Shown here: piece after piece, positions 9,201 through 16,875 of the stretch
How the letters are laid out: the number at the start of each line of letters is the position of its first letter
Numbering within the stretch: the stretch's first letter is position 1
Assembly: GCA_017478685.1 (NCBI GenBank)
Contig: JAFVDC010000050.1
Span: 1-25,531 of the forward strand
Source of the DNA: Bacteroidales bacterium
GTDB taxonomy: Bacteria > Bacteroidota > Bacteroidia > Bacteroidales > UBA932
Length of the DNA: 25,531 bases
Direction of reading: 5' to 3'
Program-made: the position numbers and the translations under genes
The notes under the pieces: generated by a model
The model's database searches: none
What the model saw: the letters and a program-made list of their open reading frames with translations, nothing else
Told to the model about the DNA's origin: nothing

Positions 9201-9228
9201 AGGAATGATCATGAGTTACGACTTTTAG
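6202..9228 (+). CDS. Outer-membrane barrel protein with HExxH gluzincin-like and TolB-like propeller domains
   Basis: The protein has 1008 residues from the ATG at 6202. This start gives a clean signal peptide (MRRKLIILVALLLCAFSPLKAQ), and the frame stays open further upstream without a plausible start. Residues about 30-250 resemble a peptidase_MA/gluzincin fold: HEPRH (129-133) matches HExxH, and Glu171 in CLAEGDAV is well placed as the third zinc ligand. Residues about 350-640 are TolB/WD40-like propeller repeats (for example PQPSPDGTRVAVVEY). From about 690 onward there are alternating amphipathic strands ending in ...IMSYDF, typical of a barrel terminating in Phe. The family occurs in Bacteroidales without an assigned function. 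A secreted or surface protease is possible but not shown. The stop overlaps that of the convergent folA-galM frame. Confidence 0.8.
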   Translation: MRRKLIILVALLLCAFSPLKAQFVLTGDDPGYLRWYSIDTPYYKIIYPEGADSLAVNYGLLLEKFRPSIGLSLGFTPGEGQLRMPVVLHTHNPVSNGSVAWAPRRMDLFTLPEAYGSDPMPWDVQLAAHEPRHQAQLELDRHGFGRFFSYLVGQVWDPALFQLYLSRCLAEGDAVTVETGLTKGSRARTADFLNYYQVSLDAGQYRNWYRWRYGSYKYYTPDLYKLGYITVAGSRALYHDPLILSNALQKSYNNPFILNTLNLRKVVQDRSGLKFKKAFPQILDSFNDVWKASAAERAPFTEALQVSATEPFPVNYSTPTELGGRIYLLRSGYLRATELGEWVQGKFVPIRPFASHTSSLFSDSVNGRLYWSETVYHPRWSLDGKSIIRYYTPATGKVTDLTSEGRLYNPQPSPDGTRVAVVEYPLNGGSSVEVLSAQDGRVLRRIIAPDGVQAAELAWIGETIYVSGISEGGYGIYKISPDGSWSIELQPSIQKLVNLDSDGSNLLWVSDLDGANALYSYSPVSGELLQLSSTRFGSTDFCFAEDGIYSVSQTLGGQMLFKTPLDGLQARKADFSKEHVYPIEDRITAQEQSFKKAVPAEIPVSAPKRYGKFAHLMRFHSWAPIYFDYDDVSSQSMDFSYESVAPGLTGYFQNTLGTMSGMIGAAFAPDPSETAIWRPSLHAKFKYTGLYPVIEGTFGFGESMASLAVKAKIRDGEDVSYGLVSGSWDKLQVHGTLRVYVPLAFAKGGISYGFVPQLRYGISNSRFDNAMRGLTITEKDQETGKILKYEWDKGHTPDYTLMQRLSVSARGYIMRPKAHSQVYPRWGAGLEAGFSMRPTMHKTFIPSAYVYAYGYLPGFWRTQGLRLTGTYQQGIPMSKEDFQVGEITANTLPAGFSSAAQSTLGSLYPWQLNVSASYAIPVFVGDIALPPVLYIRNFLLLPKADFTLLPGNDNLWSVGADITAELGKFIVPFDCSMGVSVSYLGGSAYNAIGQDSRWSVGMIMSYDF

Positions 9229-10751
9229 TCGAAAGCCCAGATAATGGCCTCTTCCAGTACTTCTCCCGGCCTTAAAACGGTTGAGGGGAAGGCCGGCTGG
9301 TTGGGAGAATCCGGGCAGTGCTGGCACTCTATGGCCACGGCGTCGTAGTCGTGGTATTCCTTACCGTCACGGCTCTTGGGGCAGCCATTGAGCCAGTTTC
9401 CGGTGTAGACCTGCACGGCGGGCTGGGTGGTGAGAACCTCCAGATGGCGGCCGCTCTTTGCTCCCCAGAGCTCTGCGGCGGTGGTAAGCTGGCCGGGCAT
9501 TGCGCCGTCTATGAGATAGCAGTTGTCATAGCCCTTGCCATATTTGAGGGCGGGGAAATCGGCCTCTATATCCTGGCCGATTCTCTTGGCCTCCACAAAG
9601 TCCATGGGGGTGCCTGCAACGTCCTCCGCTGCGCCCGTAGGGATAAGGGTTTCGTCGGTAGGAAGCCACTGGGAGGCATTCAGTTCCAGTTTGTGGTCCA
9701 GCACTGAGCCTTCTCCGTCCAGGTTGAAATAGACGTGGTTGGTGAGGTTTACCACCGTAGGTTTGTCGGTTTCGGCGGTGAGGACCAGTTTCAAGGAGTT
9801 GTCTTCGCCCCAGGTGTAATGGGCCACCACCTTGAGGTTGCCGGGGAAACCGGCCTCTCCGTCTTCGGAGTAGTACATGAACTCTACGGCGTTGTCCACT
9901 ACGCGGCTTTCCCAAACCTGGTTCTGGAAGCCCTTAGGGCCGCCGTGAAGGTGGTTGGGGCCGTTGTTTATGGGAAGGCTGTACTCCACGCCGTCAAGCG
10001 TGAATTTGCCCTTTGCAATGCGGTTGGCATAGCGTCCGGGAATCTTTCCGGCGCAGGGGCCGTCGGCCATGTAATCCATTGCATTGGCGTATCCAAGGAC
10101 CACCTCTCCAAGTTTGCCGGACTTGTCCGGGACCATTATGGATGTGATAGCCGCGCCAAGGCTTGATAGCTGTACAGATGCCCCAGATGCGTTTTTCAGG
10201 GTATAACGGTAGATTTCCTTGCCGTCAGGGGTTTTGCCCCAAAGTTCTTTAGTGATATTCATTTTCTTGTGGTAAACTGCAAATTCAAACTTGAAGCCGG
10301 TTTCGGGGTCTGTGTTGGTTTCAGAGACACTTTCCCTCTCCCATACATCCGGGCTTATGACCGGGAAAAAGACATCGGCGTCCTTCACCTCCGTGTGCAC
10401 GTGGGTGATGTAGAGAAGGTCCATTTCCGGCATGGCCATCTTATATACTGAGGCGCCGCCAATGATGAAGCACTTGTCCTTGCCGGTGAGTTCGGCCTCC
10501 CTGTAGGCTTCCTCAAAGGAATACACGCAAGTGACCTCAGGAATAGGGTCTCCGCCAAGGTTCAGGACAATGTTCTTGCGCCCCGGAAGAGGACGGCCGA
10601 TGGAGAAGTATGTACTCCTGCCCATGATGACAGGGTAGCCCCTGGTGGTGTTTTTGAAGTACTGGAGGTCTTCCGAGATATGCCAGGGAAGCTGGTTTTT
10701 CACACCAATGCCATAGTTGTCCGCTATGGCTACAATCAGACATTTTTTCAT
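9225..10751 (-). CDS. folA-galM: Dihydrofolate reductase fused in frame to aldose 1-epimerase (galactose mutarotase)
   Basis: This is one uninterrupted 508-residue frame with two complete enzymes. Residues 1-163 are DHFR: GIGVKNQLPW, the catalytic acid at Asp28, MGRSTYFSIGRPLPGR and the NADPH-binding FIIGGASVY. Residues 164-508 are GalM: PNHLHGG (His267, His269), NLTNHVYFNLDG (catalytic His339), Asp409 in GYDNCY and the catalytic base Glu475 in AIECQH. The galM half begins exactly at a Met (ATG at 10262-10260) and has the usual full length of about 345 residues, with no linker. Removing one A from the AAAA run at the junction would give a DHFR ending YHKK-stop, with an ATGA overlap to galM. 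The fusion is therefore one indel from a normal coupled gene pair, and an assembly error is possible. It lies 1 nt after the thyA stop in the same operon. Confidence 0.9.
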   Translation of the reverse strand: MKKCLIVAIADNYGIGVKNQLPWHISEDLQYFKNTTRGYPVIMGRSTYFSIGRPLPGRKNIVLNLGGDPIPEVTCVYSFEEAYREAELTGKDKCFIIGGASVYKMAMPEMDLLYITHVHTEVKDADVFFPVISPDVWERESVSETNTDPETGFKFEFAVYHKKMNITKELWGKTPDGKEIYRYTLKNASGASVQLSSLGAAITSIMVPDKSGKLGEVVLGYANAMDYMADGPCAGKIPGRYANRIAKGKFTLDGVEYSLPINNGPNHLHGGPKGFQNQVWESRVVDNAVEFMYYSEDGEAGFPGNLKVVAHYTWGEDNSLKLVLTAETDKPTVVNLTNHVYFNLDGEGSVLDHKLELNASQWLPTDETLIPTGAAEDVAGTPMDFVEAKRIGQDIEADFPALKYGKGYDNCYLIDGAMPGQLTTAAELWGAKSGRHLEVLTTQPAVQVYTGNWLNGCPKSRDGKEYHDYDAVAIECQHCPDSPNQPAFPSTVLRPGEVLEEAIIWAFD

Positions 10752-10752
10752 A

Positions 10753-11547
10753 CTATACAGCTACGGGTGCTTTAATTGCCGGCCAGGGGTCGTAACCCTC
10801 CAGGGTGAAGTCCTCATACTTGAAGTCAAAGATGGACTTTACCTCCGGATTCAGTTTCATCTTGGGAAGCGGACGGGGCTCGCGGGAGAGCTGGAGCGCC
10901 ACCTGCTCAAAGTGATTCTTGTAGATGTGGGTGTCTCCGGTTGTGTGGATGAACTCTCCGGGCTCAAGGCCGCAGACCTGCGCGATCATCATGGTAAGGA
11001 GAGCATAGGATGCTATGTTGAAGGGCACTCCCAGGAAGACGTCCGCGCTTCTTTGGTACAGTTGGCAGGAGAGTTTTCCGTTTGCCACATAGAACTGGAA
11101 CAGGCAGTGGCACGGAGGAAGGGCCATTTGGTCCACTTCTGCTGGATTCCAGGCGGTTACCAGCATTCTGCGGGAGTTTGGATTTTGTTGTATCAGGTTG
11201 ATTACCCCCGATAATTGGTCGATTGCCTTGCCGTTGGGGCAAGCCCACGAGCGCCATTGGTGGCCATAAACAGGTCCCAAATTCCCTTGTTCGTCTGCCC
11301 ACTCGTCCCATATGGTAACGCCGTTCTCCCGTAAATAGTTTATGTTGGTGTCTCCGGAGATGAACCACAGGAGTTCATGGATGATAGACTTCAGGTGAAC
11401 CTTCTTGGTGGTGAGAAGCGGGAAGCCGTCCTGAAGGTTGAAGCGCATCTGGTACCCGAAAACGCTTTGCGTTCCGGTGCCGGTGCGGTCTTCCTTCATG
11501 ACGCCGTTTTGCCTTATGTGGCGAAGTAAATCCAGATACTGTTGCAT
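10753..11547 (-). CDS. thyA: Thymidylate synthase
   Basis: The protein has 264 residues from the ATG at 11547, the same length as the E. coli enzyme. An in-frame upstream ATG at 11574 is rejected because it would place the -7 box inside the coding region. The catalytic Cys is Cys146 in PPCHC. Other landmarks are RTGTGT (phosphate-binding Arg loop), [16 protein letters not shown] (dUMP pocket) and GDTHIYKNH. It makes dTMP from dUMP, with methylene-tetrahydrofolate giving the methyl and becoming dihydrofolate. The next gene's DHFR domain recycles that product, which explains the thyA-folA pairing. The -7 box TAAATTTG lies 6 nt upstream of the ATG. The gene diverges from the symporter gene with 44 bp between start codons. 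Confidence 0.97.
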   Translation of the reverse strand: MQQYLDLLRHIRQNGVMKEDRTGTGTQSVFGYQMRFNLQDGFPLLTTKKVHLKSIIHELLWFISGDTNINYLRENGVTIWDEWADEQGNLGPVYGHQWRSWACPNGKAIDQLSGVINLIQQNPNSRRMLVTAWNPAEVDQMALPPCHCLFQFYVANGKLSCQLYQRSADVFLGVPFNIASYALLTMMIAQVCGLEPGEFIHTTGDTHIYKNHFEQVALQLSREPRPLPKMKLNPEVKSIFDFKYEDFTLEGYDPWPAIKAPVAV

Positions 11548-11553
11548 AGGATA

Positions 11554-11561
11554 CAAATTTA
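11554..11561 (-). promoter_or_regulatory. -7 promoter box of thyA
   Basis: The minus-strand sequence is TAAATTTG, 6 nt before the thyA ATG at 11547. It is back to back with the symporter box at 11575-11582, 13 bp away. It would also drive the folA-galM frame. Confidence 0.6.
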
Positions 11562-11574
11562 CGAAATAATTCAA

Positions 11575-11582
11575 TATATTTG
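11575..11582 (+). promoter_or_regulatory. -7 promoter box of the symporter gene
   Basis: TATATTTG ends 9 nt before the ATG at 11592. A TTG start at 11580 is in frame but overlaps this box, so the ATG is preferred. Confidence 0.6.
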
Positions 11583-11591
11583 CAATCGGTT

Positions 11592-12893
11592 ATGAGTAGT
11601 CGTGAACAATTTACCGGAAGGATATCCGTTGTGCTTGCCATGGCAGGATCGGCCATAGGCCTTGGCAATATCTGGAGATTTCCCTATCTGGCGGGCCAAA
11701 ACGGAGGCGCCGCTTTTATCATCGTGTACATTATTTCCTGCGCGCTGCTTGCCGTGCCGGTGTTCCTTTCAGAATGCGTCATAGGCCGAAGAAGCGGTCG
11801 CGGCACCTTTGGCGCAATGAGAATGCTTGCGCCGGGAAGCAACCTCAGGTGGGCCGGAATGATCACCGTAATCACGCCGGTGTTTCTGCTCAGTTACTAT
11901 AGCGTAGTGGGCGGCTGGTCTGTAGACTACCTCCTAAAGTCCCTCGCGCTTAGATTTACCCACGACACAACAGGGATCTTCGAGTCCCTTCTGGCGTCTC
12001 CATGGGAAAAGGTGTTCATGCACACGACCTTTATGGTAGTGACCGCCATCGTCATTCTTCTTGGCGTCAAAAAAGGAATCGAGCGCTTCACCCGTGCCAC
12101 CATGCCCACGCTGTTTGTCATCATTATATTGATAGTGGTGTTCGGCCTTACCCTTCCCGGGGCCGAAAAAGGCGTAGAGTACCTTGTAAAGCCGGATTTT
12201 TCTAAACTTACGCCATCCGTAATTGCTTCGGCGATGGGGCAGGCCTTTTTCTCGATGTCCCTGGGAGTGGGCACAATCCTGACATACGCCTCTTACGTTC
12301 CAAAGGAGGAAAACCTGATGTTGTCGGCCGGCGGAACCGCCATCGCAGACCTTCTGTTTGCCATTTTGGCGGGCTTTGCGGTAATGCCGGCGGTGTTTGC
12401 GGCAGGCATCGAGCCCGGACAAGGCCCCGGCCTCATCTTCGACACCCTCCCCTACATCTTCTCGCAGATGACCCCGTGGGTTGGCGCCGTCGTTTCCATC
12501 CTCTTTTTCCTCTCGGTCCTTGTGGCCGCGCTCACATCGTCCATATCCCTTCTGGAGGTTGGCGTAGCGTATCTTGTAGAGGAAAGGGGTGTCTCCAGGA
12601 CCAAGGCCACAATCGGCCTGGGCACCCTTATCTGGGCCATTGGAGTTGCCTGCACGCTCAGCGGGGGAGTATTTGATTTCTTCGACCACCTTTGCTCAGA
12701 CTGGCTCATGCCCTTCGGCGGGCTTCTCTTCGCCATGTTCGTGGGCTGGAAAATGAGTAAGGCCGATGTCCGCGATGAGCTCACAAACGGCGGAAAGCGT
12801 AACCGCCGCCTGTTTGACGTGACGTACTTCTTAATTCGCTATTTCGCCCCTATCGGCATTCTGGGAGTGTTCCTCACAAATCTCCTGGGCTAG
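11592..12893 (+). CDS. Sodium-dependent transporter, neurotransmitter:sodium symporter (NSS/SNF) family
   Basis: The protein has 433 residues. The NSS signature in the first membrane helix, GSAIGLGNIWRFPY (19-32), holds the unwound helix region that binds sodium and substrate. A second conserved segment, FFSMSLGVGTILTYASY, corresponds to helix 6 of the LeuT fold. About eleven to twelve hydrophobic helices follow each other through to the C-terminal segment IGILGVFLTNLLG. Bacterial members import amino acids such as tryptophan, leucine or tyrosine with sodium; the substrate here cannot be told. It is an inner-membrane protein of typical bacterial length (MhsT-like). The stop TAG interlocks with the mutS stop in a shared CTAG. 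Confidence 0.93.
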   Translation: MSSREQFTGRISVVLAMAGSAIGLGNIWRFPYLAGQNGGAAFIIVYIISCALLAVPVFLSECVIGRRSGRGTFGAMRMLAPGSNLRWAGMITVITPVFLLSYYSVVGGWSVDYLLKSLALRFTHDTTGIFESLLASPWEKVFMHTTFMVVTAIVILLGVKKGIERFTRATMPTLFVIIILIVVFGLTLPGAEKGVEYLVKPDFSKLTPSVIASAMGQAFFSMSLGVGTILTYASYVPKEENLMLSAGGTAIADLLFAILAGFAVMPAVFAAGIEPGQGPGLIFDTLPYIFSQMTPWVGAVVSILFFLSVLVAALTSSISLLEVGVAYLVEERGVSRTKATIGLGTLIWAIGVACTLSGGVFDFFDHLCSDWLMPFGGLLFAMFVGWKMSKADVRDELTNGGKRNRRLFDVTYFLIRYFAPIGILGVFLTNLLG

Positions 12894-15517
12894 ATTCCCA
12901 GTTCTTCCTTCATGCCGCGCAGGAGGTCAAAGGCCTGAAGCGGGGTGAGGTTGTTGAGGTCTACGGCCTTGAGGCGGTCTCGGAGGGACTCCAGGAGGGG
13001 ATCGTCCAGTTGGAACATGGAAAGTTGGATGGAACCGTCGCTTTCTACGCGGCCTTCCTTTACGTTATGGGGCTTCACGGGCGTGAGGGCTCCTATCTTT
13101 TCCAGCGCCTGGCTGTTTTCAAGGGCCTTCAGGGTGCGTTCGGCACTTTCCAGAACCTGCTGGGGCATGCCGGCCATACGTGCCACGTGTATGCCGAAGC
13201 TATGGGCGGTGCCGCCTTCCCGGAGTTTTCTGAGGAAAATGACCTCCTTGCCCACTTCCTTTACGGCAACGTGGAAGTTCTTCACGCGCGGGAATATACC
13301 CTCGAGGTCGTTGAGCTCATGATAATGCGTGGCAAACAGCGTCTTGGCGCCCTTTCCGTATTCATGGATGTACTCCACAATGCCGCGGGCGATGGACATG
13401 CCGTCGTAGGTGGATGTTCCGCGGCCGATTTCGTCCAGAAGCACCAAAGATCTGGCGCTGAGGTTGTTAAGTATCATTGCCGTTTCCAGCATTTCCACCA
13501 TGAAGGTGGATTCTCCGCGGGAAATGTTGTCCGAGGCCCCTACACGGGTGAATATCTTGTCAAAATAGCCTATATGCGCTTCCTTTGCGGGAACGAAGGA
13601 GCCGCACTGGGCCATGAGCACTATCAGCGCAGTTTGGCGGAGGAGCGCGCTCTTACCGGCCATGTTGGGACCCGTGAGGATGATTATCTGCTGGCCTTCG
13701 GCATCAAGATAGACGTCGTTGGGCACGTATTCCTCCCCGGCGGGCATCAGGGTTTCAATTACGGGATGGCGGCCCTCCTTGATGTCAAGTACCTTGGAAT
13801 CATTTACTTCCGGGCGGCAGTAGTGCATCTGGACAGCCTGCTCCGCGAACCCGGCCAGCACATCCAGTTTTGCCAGGATGCGGCTGTTTGTCTGGATATC
13901 CGGAATGTATTTCTGGATTTGGCCGATAAGCTCCGCGAAAATCCGCTGCTCTATAGCAAGGATCTTGTCTTCGGCGGTAAGGATTTTTTCCTCGTATTCC
14001 TTGAGTTCCTCCGTGATATAGCGCTCTGCGTTTACAAGAGTCTGCTTGCGGATCCACTCCGGCGGCACCTGGTCCTTGTAGGCGTTACGCACCTCTATAT
14101 AATAGCCGAAAACATTGTTGTAGGCTATTTTAAGGGAACTTATGCCGGTTCTTTCGGCCTCCCTCTGCTGCATCTCAAGAAGGTAGTCCTTGCCGCCGGC
14201 GCTGAGGCTTCTTAGCTCGTCAAGTTCAGGGTCCACACCCGTGCCGATAACCGGCCCCTTGCCTATCTGGATTGCGGGTTCGGGGTCCATTATGCGCTGG
14301 ATTTCCTTTACAAGGGCACCGCAGTTTTTCATTCCGCGAAGAAGCTTTGCAAGGGCCTCCGGGCCGTCCGTGAGCCTTTCCCTGATGGGGGCCGAAAGCG
14401 CCAGGGCGCGGCCAAGCTGTCTTACTTCACGGGGCATGGCCTTGCCGGAAGCCATTCGGCCAAGGATGCGCTCAATGTCTCCAAGTTTTCCAAGGTCTTC
14501 CTGCGTGGCCTCAAGAAGTTCCGGCGCGCCTACAAAGTGTTCCACGATGTCGTAGCGGGCATTAAGCTCCTTGATGTCCATTATGGGCATGGCAAGCCAG
14601 GTGCGGAGCATACGGGCGCCCATGGGCGTGGAACATTTATCAAGAGGTTCCACAAGCGGGACCCCGCTGGCTCCGGAGGCGCTCTGGAAAACCTCTAAGT
14701 TCCTGAGTGTGAATTTGTCCATCCACACAAACTTGCCCTCATCTATTCGGCCTATGGAACAGATATTCTTAAGACCGGTGTGCTCTGTCTGCTCCAGGTA
14801 AACCAAAAGGGCGCCGGCGCTGCAGATGCCAAGCGGATAAGGTTCCACGGCATAGCCCTTGAGGCTGTCTACGCCAAGTTGGCGCTTGAGGCGTTCCACG
14901 GCGGCGTCGTACACAAACTCCCATTCATCTATGGATGTGGTGTAATAGTCCCCAAAGCGCTCTTTGAGGCCTTTCTCGTAGCCCCTTTGGACTACAAGTT
15001 CCCTAGGTTTCATGGAACCAAGGAGGGTGCCGATATAGTCCAGCGATCCCTGGGCCACCTGGAACTGACCGGTAGAGACGTCCAGGAAGGCGGCGCCACA
15101 AAGGTTTTTCTCTATTGTAATGCCGCACAGGAAGTTGTTTTCCTTCACGTCCAGCATGTTTTCCCCGAAGGAAATGCCGGGCGTAACAATTTCCGTGATG
15201 CCGCGCTTTACAAGTTTCTTGGCAAATTTAGGGTCCTCAAGTTGGTCGCAGACGGCCACTTTGTAGCCCGCCCGCACCAGTTTTGTAAGGTAGTTCTCCA
15301 GGGCGTGGTGCGGAAAACCGGCCATGGCCACGGGGCCCTTCTCTCCGTTGGATTTCTTGGTCTGGACCAGCCCCAGCACCTTTACGGCCGTGATGGCATC
15401 GTCCGAGTAACACTCAAAAAAGTCCCCTACACGGTACAGCAGTATTGCCTCGGGGTGCTGTGATTTCACCTCAAAGTAATGCTTGAGCATTGGGGTATCT
15501 TCCGCAATCTTTGCCAT
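12890..15517 (-). CDS. mutS: DNA mismatch repair protein MutS
   Basis: The protein has 875 residues. The mismatch-wedge motif FxE is present in GDFFECYSDD (Phe33, Glu35), and the Walker A GPNMAGKS is at 616-623. Walker B and signature regions follow (RGESTFMVEMLET, LVLLDEIGRGTSTYDG, FATHYHEL). The C-terminal helix-turn-helix dimerisation end is also present (LNNLTPLQAFDLLRGMKEEL). Presence of FxE marks this as a true MutS1 and not MutS2. It recognises mismatches and small loops and recruits MutL; no mutL is seen here. The -7 box TATCTTTG lies 6 nt before the ATG. It diverges from the glycosyltransferase gene with 48 bp between start codons. Confidence 0.98.
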   Translation of the reverse strand: MAKIAEDTPMLKHYFEVKSQHPEAILLYRVGDFFECYSDDAITAVKVLGLVQTKKSNGEKGPVAMAGFPHHALENYLTKLVRAGYKVAVCDQLEDPKFAKKLVKRGITEIVTPGISFGENMLDVKENNFLCGITIEKNLCGAAFLDVSTGQFQVAQGSLDYIGTLLGSMKPRELVVQRGYEKGLKERFGDYYTTSIDEWEFVYDAAVERLKRQLGVDSLKGYAVEPYPLGICSAGALLVYLEQTEHTGLKNICSIGRIDEGKFVWMDKFTLRNLEVFQSASGASGVPLVEPLDKCSTPMGARMLRTWLAMPIMDIKELNARYDIVEHFVGAPELLEATQEDLGKLGDIERILGRMASGKAMPREVRQLGRALALSAPIRERLTDGPEALAKLLRGMKNCGALVKEIQRIMDPEPAIQIGKGPVIGTGVDPELDELRSLSAGGKDYLLEMQQREAERTGISSLKIAYNNVFGYYIEVRNAYKDQVPPEWIRKQTLVNAERYITEELKEYEEKILTAEDKILAIEQRIFAELIGQIQKYIPDIQTNSRILAKLDVLAGFAEQAVQMHYCRPEVNDSKVLDIKEGRHPVIETLMPAGEEYVPNDVYLDAEGQQIIILTGPNMAGKSALLRQTALIVLMAQCGSFVPAKEAHIGYFDKIFTRVGASDNISRGESTFMVEMLETAMILNNLSARSLVLLDEIGRGTSTYDGMSIARGIVEYIHEYGKGAKTLFATHYHELNDLEGIFPRVKNFHVAVKEVGKEVIFLRKLREGGTAHSFGIHVARMAGMPQQVLESAERTLKALENSQALEKIGALTPVKPHNVKEGRVESDGSIQLSMFQLDDPLLESLRDRLKAVDLNNLTPLQAFDLLRGMKEELGI

Positions 15518-15523
15518 AGACTA

Positions 15524-15531
15524 CAAAGATA
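15524..15531 (-). promoter_or_regulatory. -7 promoter box of mutS
   Basis: The minus-strand sequence is TATCTTTG, 6 nt before the mutS ATG at 15517. The same octamer, TATCTTTG, is used on the other strand at 15553-15560. Confidence 0.6.
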
Positions 15532-15552
15532 CAAAAATTCACAAAAAAGGCG

Positions 15553-15560
15553 TATCTTTG
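15553..15560 (+). promoter_or_regulatory. -7 promoter box of the glycosyltransferase-yfhO-rnhB run
   Basis: TATCTTTG ends 5 nt before the ATG at 15566. It identifies this ATG as the start, although the frame is open 29 codons further upstream into mutS. It is probably the only promoter for the three genes up to rnhB. Confidence 0.6.
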
Positions 15561-15565
15561 TAAAG

Positions 15566-16849
15566 ATGCGCCGCGTACTTGTCATATCATATTACTGGCC
15601 GCCGTCTGGAGGTTCCGGCGTGCAGCGCTGGGTGAAGTTTGCAAAGTACCTGCCCGGGGAGGGCTGGGAGCCCGTGGTGTTTGCCCCGGAAAACGCCTCT
15701 TACCCTGTCCTGGACCCTACAATCGGCAAGGATCTTCCTGAAAATCTGGAAGTTATCCGTGGCCGAATATGGGAGCCGTACGCCGCTTATCGCAAACTTA
15801 CCGGAGCAAAAAGCACTGAGGTTACGGAGATTTCCAGCGGCAAAAAGACCTTCAAGCAGCGCCTCAGCCTGTGGATCCGCGCCAATCTTTTTGTGCCGGA
15901 CCCCCGCGTAGGATGGGTAAGGCCAAGCGTCAAGACACTCAAGAAATACCTATCAGAACACCCTGTGGATGCAATTGTCACCACCGGGCCGCCGCATTCC
16001 GTGCATCTTATCGGCCAAAAACTTCACAAGGCAACGGGCATTCCCTGGATTCCGGATTTCCGGGACCCCTGGAGCCGGATGTACTACCTCCGATACCTGC
16101 CCATGACCGCTGCCACCTGGCGTAAACTCCGTGCCCAGGAGCAGTCTGTGCTGGACAGTTGCTCGGCGGTTTTAACATGCACCCCGCTTGTCCAGGAGGA
16201 GTTTTCGGCCCAGACCAATACCCCCGTGGCCATGATTACAAATGGCTATGACTCAGAAGATTTCACCGGTCCGGCACCTGCGCCTGACGGCCAATTCAAC
16301 ATAACCCACACCGGCCTTTTTGCCGCCGACGGCAACCCTTTCACGCTATGGAAGGTGCTTGGCAGCATGGCCTCAGACCCCGGATTCCGTAAAGCCATGC
16401 GCCTCCGGCTTGTCGGGAAAGTGGACAAGGAGGTACTGGAGGCCATAAAAGCCGCAGGTTTGGCCGAAAATGTAGTGGCGCTGGGCCCTACGGACCACGC
16501 TACGGCCGTCCGTGAGCAGCGAAGCGCCGGCATCCTGATACTGCCGCTTCGCAACGACCCCATGTACCGGCCCATCCTCCCCGGCAAACTCTTCGAGTAC
16601 CTGGCCTCCCGCCGCCCCGTCCTTGGAATTGGGCAGGAAGACGGCGCCATGGCCCGCGTCCTCAATACCGCCAAGGCCGGCATTACGGCCGATTGGGACA
16701 ATGAAACCGCAATTCGCAGCTTCATTGCAAATGCCTGGCAGCAGCACCTTGCCGGCGGCGTCCCGGCCACCAGCGGCGATATTGAAAAGTTCAGCCGCCG
16801 CGCCACGGCGCATGATTTGGCGCAGCTGCTGTCGCAGGTCTGCAAATAA
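15566..16849 (+). CDS. Glycosyltransferase family 4-like protein (GT-B fold)
   Basis: The protein has 427 residues from the ATG at 15566. The N-terminal nucleotide-fold segment VLVISYYWPPSGGSGVQRW, with its glycine-rich loop, is typical of GT4-type enzymes. The C-terminal donor site shows GLFAADGNPF, LRLVGKVDKEV, VVALGPTDHATAV and PGKLFEYLASRRPVLGIG, with the Glu that contacts the sugar nucleotide. There is no signal peptide, so it acts at the cytosolic face, probably in polysaccharide, lipid-linked glycan or glycoprotein synthesis; donor and acceptor are unknown. It is followed 26 bp later by yfhO on the same strand, another presumed glycan-related envelope protein, which supports a shared envelope role. 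Confidence 0.88.
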   Translation: MRRVLVISYYWPPSGGSGVQRWVKFAKYLPGEGWEPVVFAPENASYPVLDPTIGKDLPENLEVIRGRIWEPYAAYRKLTGAKSTEVTEISSGKKTFKQRLSLWIRANLFVPDPRVGWVRPSVKTLKKYLSEHPVDAIVTTGPPHSVHLIGQKLHKATGIPWIPDFRDPWSRMYYLRYLPMTAATWRKLRAQEQSVLDSCSAVLTCTPLVQEEFSAQTNTPVAMITNGYDSEDFTGPAPAPDGQFNITHTGLFAADGNPFTLWKVLGSMASDPGFRKAMRLRLVGKVDKEVLEAIKAAGLAENVVALGPTDHATAVREQRSAGILILPLRNDPMYRPILPGKLFEYLASRRPVLGIGQEDGAMARVLNTAKAGITADWDNETAIRSFIANAWQQHLAGGVPATSGDIEKFSRRATAHDLAQLLSQVCK

Positions 16850-16875
16850 GCCCAGCCCGCGACACATAAAAGATT

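Noticed and set aside
13010..14215. A 401-codon open frame on the plus strand, antisense to mutS
   Set aside because: The opposite strand encodes an unmistakable full-length MutS. The antisense translation has no family resemblance, and long antisense frames are expected from the GC-biased third positions here.
15479..15565. 29 extra in-frame codons upstream of the glycosyltransferase
   Set aside because: They overlap mutS and both promoter boxes. The conserved GT N-terminus starts at the ATG at 15566.
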